A stretch of 7,024 nucleotides of DNA, taken from an uncultured Micrococcales bacterium (GTDB lineage Bacteria > Actinomycetota > Actinomycetes > Actinomycetales > Microbacteriaceae). The stretch is taken from contig CAINTU010000046.1 in assembly GCA_903853515.1 (NCBI GenBank), positions 1-7,024 of the forward strand, given 5' to 3'. Each line of letters begins with the position of its first letter. Position 1 is the stretch's first letter. This document shows, one piece after another, positions 6,475-7,024 of the stretch. The notes beneath the pieces are model-generated. The model did not search any database and was not told where the DNA came from. It worked only from the letters and a program-made list of their open reading frames with translations. Position numbers and translations under genes: made by a program.

Positions 6475-7024
6475 TTAGACCCGACGCGTTGCGTCTTGAA
6501 CTTCACCGACGAGTTCTTCGAGTATGTCTTCTAGGAACAACACGCCTACTGGCTTGCCCAAATCATCAAAGTTGACCATCAGGTGTTGGCGATCGCGCTG
6601 CATGGCACTCAGTGCATCTTCAAGTTCAACGTTGGTGGCAATGCTTCGCACGGTGCGAATTAGTTTGCGTTCAACCTGTTGGTCAGCTTCGATATCGTCA
6701 GCGCCAAGCACATCTTTGAGGTGAAGATAACCGGCAACGTCGCCATCGGCGGCAATCACCGGGTAACGCGAGAATCCATGCTTGGCGACAAGTTGTTCTA
6801 GTTCGCGAGGCGTCACTGCCTCGGTGACTGTTACAAGTTTGTGAATCGGCACCAACACATCTTGAACCTGCTTGTCGGTGAATTCAAAAGTGTTTGATAT
6901 TGCCCCGGATGCGTCGTTGAGCACGCCTTCGCGAGTCGAATGCTCAACGATATCTTCGACTTGGTCAAGCGTGAAGGCGGTGTTGGCATCGTTGCGTGCT
7001 TTCACGCCAAACAGTCGCAAGAAT
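6475..7024 (-). CDS. CNNM/CorC-type hemolysin-family membrane protein, C-terminal CBS part (5' end outside window)
   Basis: The frame is open to the right edge and yields 182 residues; the TTG at 7020 is internal, since upstream codons stay in frame and the sequence begins mid-protein (RLFGVKAR, as follows the DUF21 membrane domain). Numbering from that TTG, a short helical segment (15-45) is followed by a CBS pair. The first is about 53-107 with DVLVPIHKLVTV and FSRYPVI, the second about 121-176 with DRQHLMVNFDD and GVLFLEDILEELVGE. CBS pairs bind adenine nucleotides and regulate the membrane domain; characterised CNNM/CorC proteins are linked to Mg2+ transport, older names being 'hemolysin'. 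The protein stops a few residues after the second CBS domain, so the usual C-terminal CorC_HlyC domain is missing. Actinobacteria commonly carry such a short paralogue beside a full-length one, so a partner gene may lie just outside. Its stop lies 11 bp from that of the acyltransferase. Confidence 0.88.
   Translation of the reverse strand, partial: FLRLFGVKARNDANTAFTLDQVEDIVEHSTREGVLNDASGAISNTFEFTDKQVQDVLVPIHKLVTVTEAVTPRELEQLVAKHGFSRYPVIAADGDVAGYLHLKDVLGADDIEADQQVERKLIRTVRSIATNVELEDALSAMQRDRQHLMVNFDDLGKPVGVLFLEDILEELVGEVQDATRRV

Noticed and set aside
1..7024. Defence system, prophage, insertion sequence or CRISPR array
   Set aside because: All gene-sized frames are accounted for by housekeeping or envelope families, and no transposase, integrase, direct-repeat array or terminal inverted repeats were seen.

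Overview
The window reads like a compact actinobacterial chromosome segment of moderate GC. The best guess is a Microbacteriaceae-type, possibly freshwater 'Luna'-type, organism. This is inferred from the actinobacterial style of the MetX N-terminus, weak or absent Shine-Dalgarno sequences, very short intergenic gaps, and an acyltransferase-SGNH protein with a Ser/Thr/Pro-rich linker. No rRNA or protein marker in the window fixes the taxon.

Layout from left to right. (1) The C-terminal end of an M20-family amidohydrolase or peptidase, plus strand, cut by the left edge. (2) A 139-bp spacer, then metX (homoserine O-acetyltransferase, methionine pathway), plus strand. (3) A GT87/PimE-like polytopic membrane glycosyltransferase on the minus strand, whose stop codon lies only 2 bp from the metX stop. 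(4) A roughly 100-bp divergent promoter region holding a 13-bp near-perfect palindrome and a second inverted repeat. (5) An Old Yellow Enzyme of the YqjM/NamA class, plus strand. (6) After 51 bp, a large membrane acyltransferase-3/SGNH fusion, plus strand, probably an O-acyltransferase acting on an extracellular glycan or cell-wall polymer. (7) After 11 bp, a convergent minus-strand CNNM/CorC-type CBS-domain membrane protein, cut by the right edge.

The genes do not form one obvious pathway. MetX and the amidohydrolase are metabolic, the ene-reductase is a stand-alone redox enzyme, and the GT87-like and acyltransferase-SGNH proteins could both contribute to cell-envelope glycans (inference from family roles only). 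The coding sequences fill almost all of the window, no gap exceeds 140 bp, and I see no RNA gene, mobile element, CRISPR array or frameshifted gene. I did not find a clear new system. The points most worth a second look are the shared control region between the glycosyltransferase and the ene-reductase, the cysteine-rich SGNH domain on its Ser/Thr/Pro stalk, and the two convergent gene ends with no room for an ordinary terminator.
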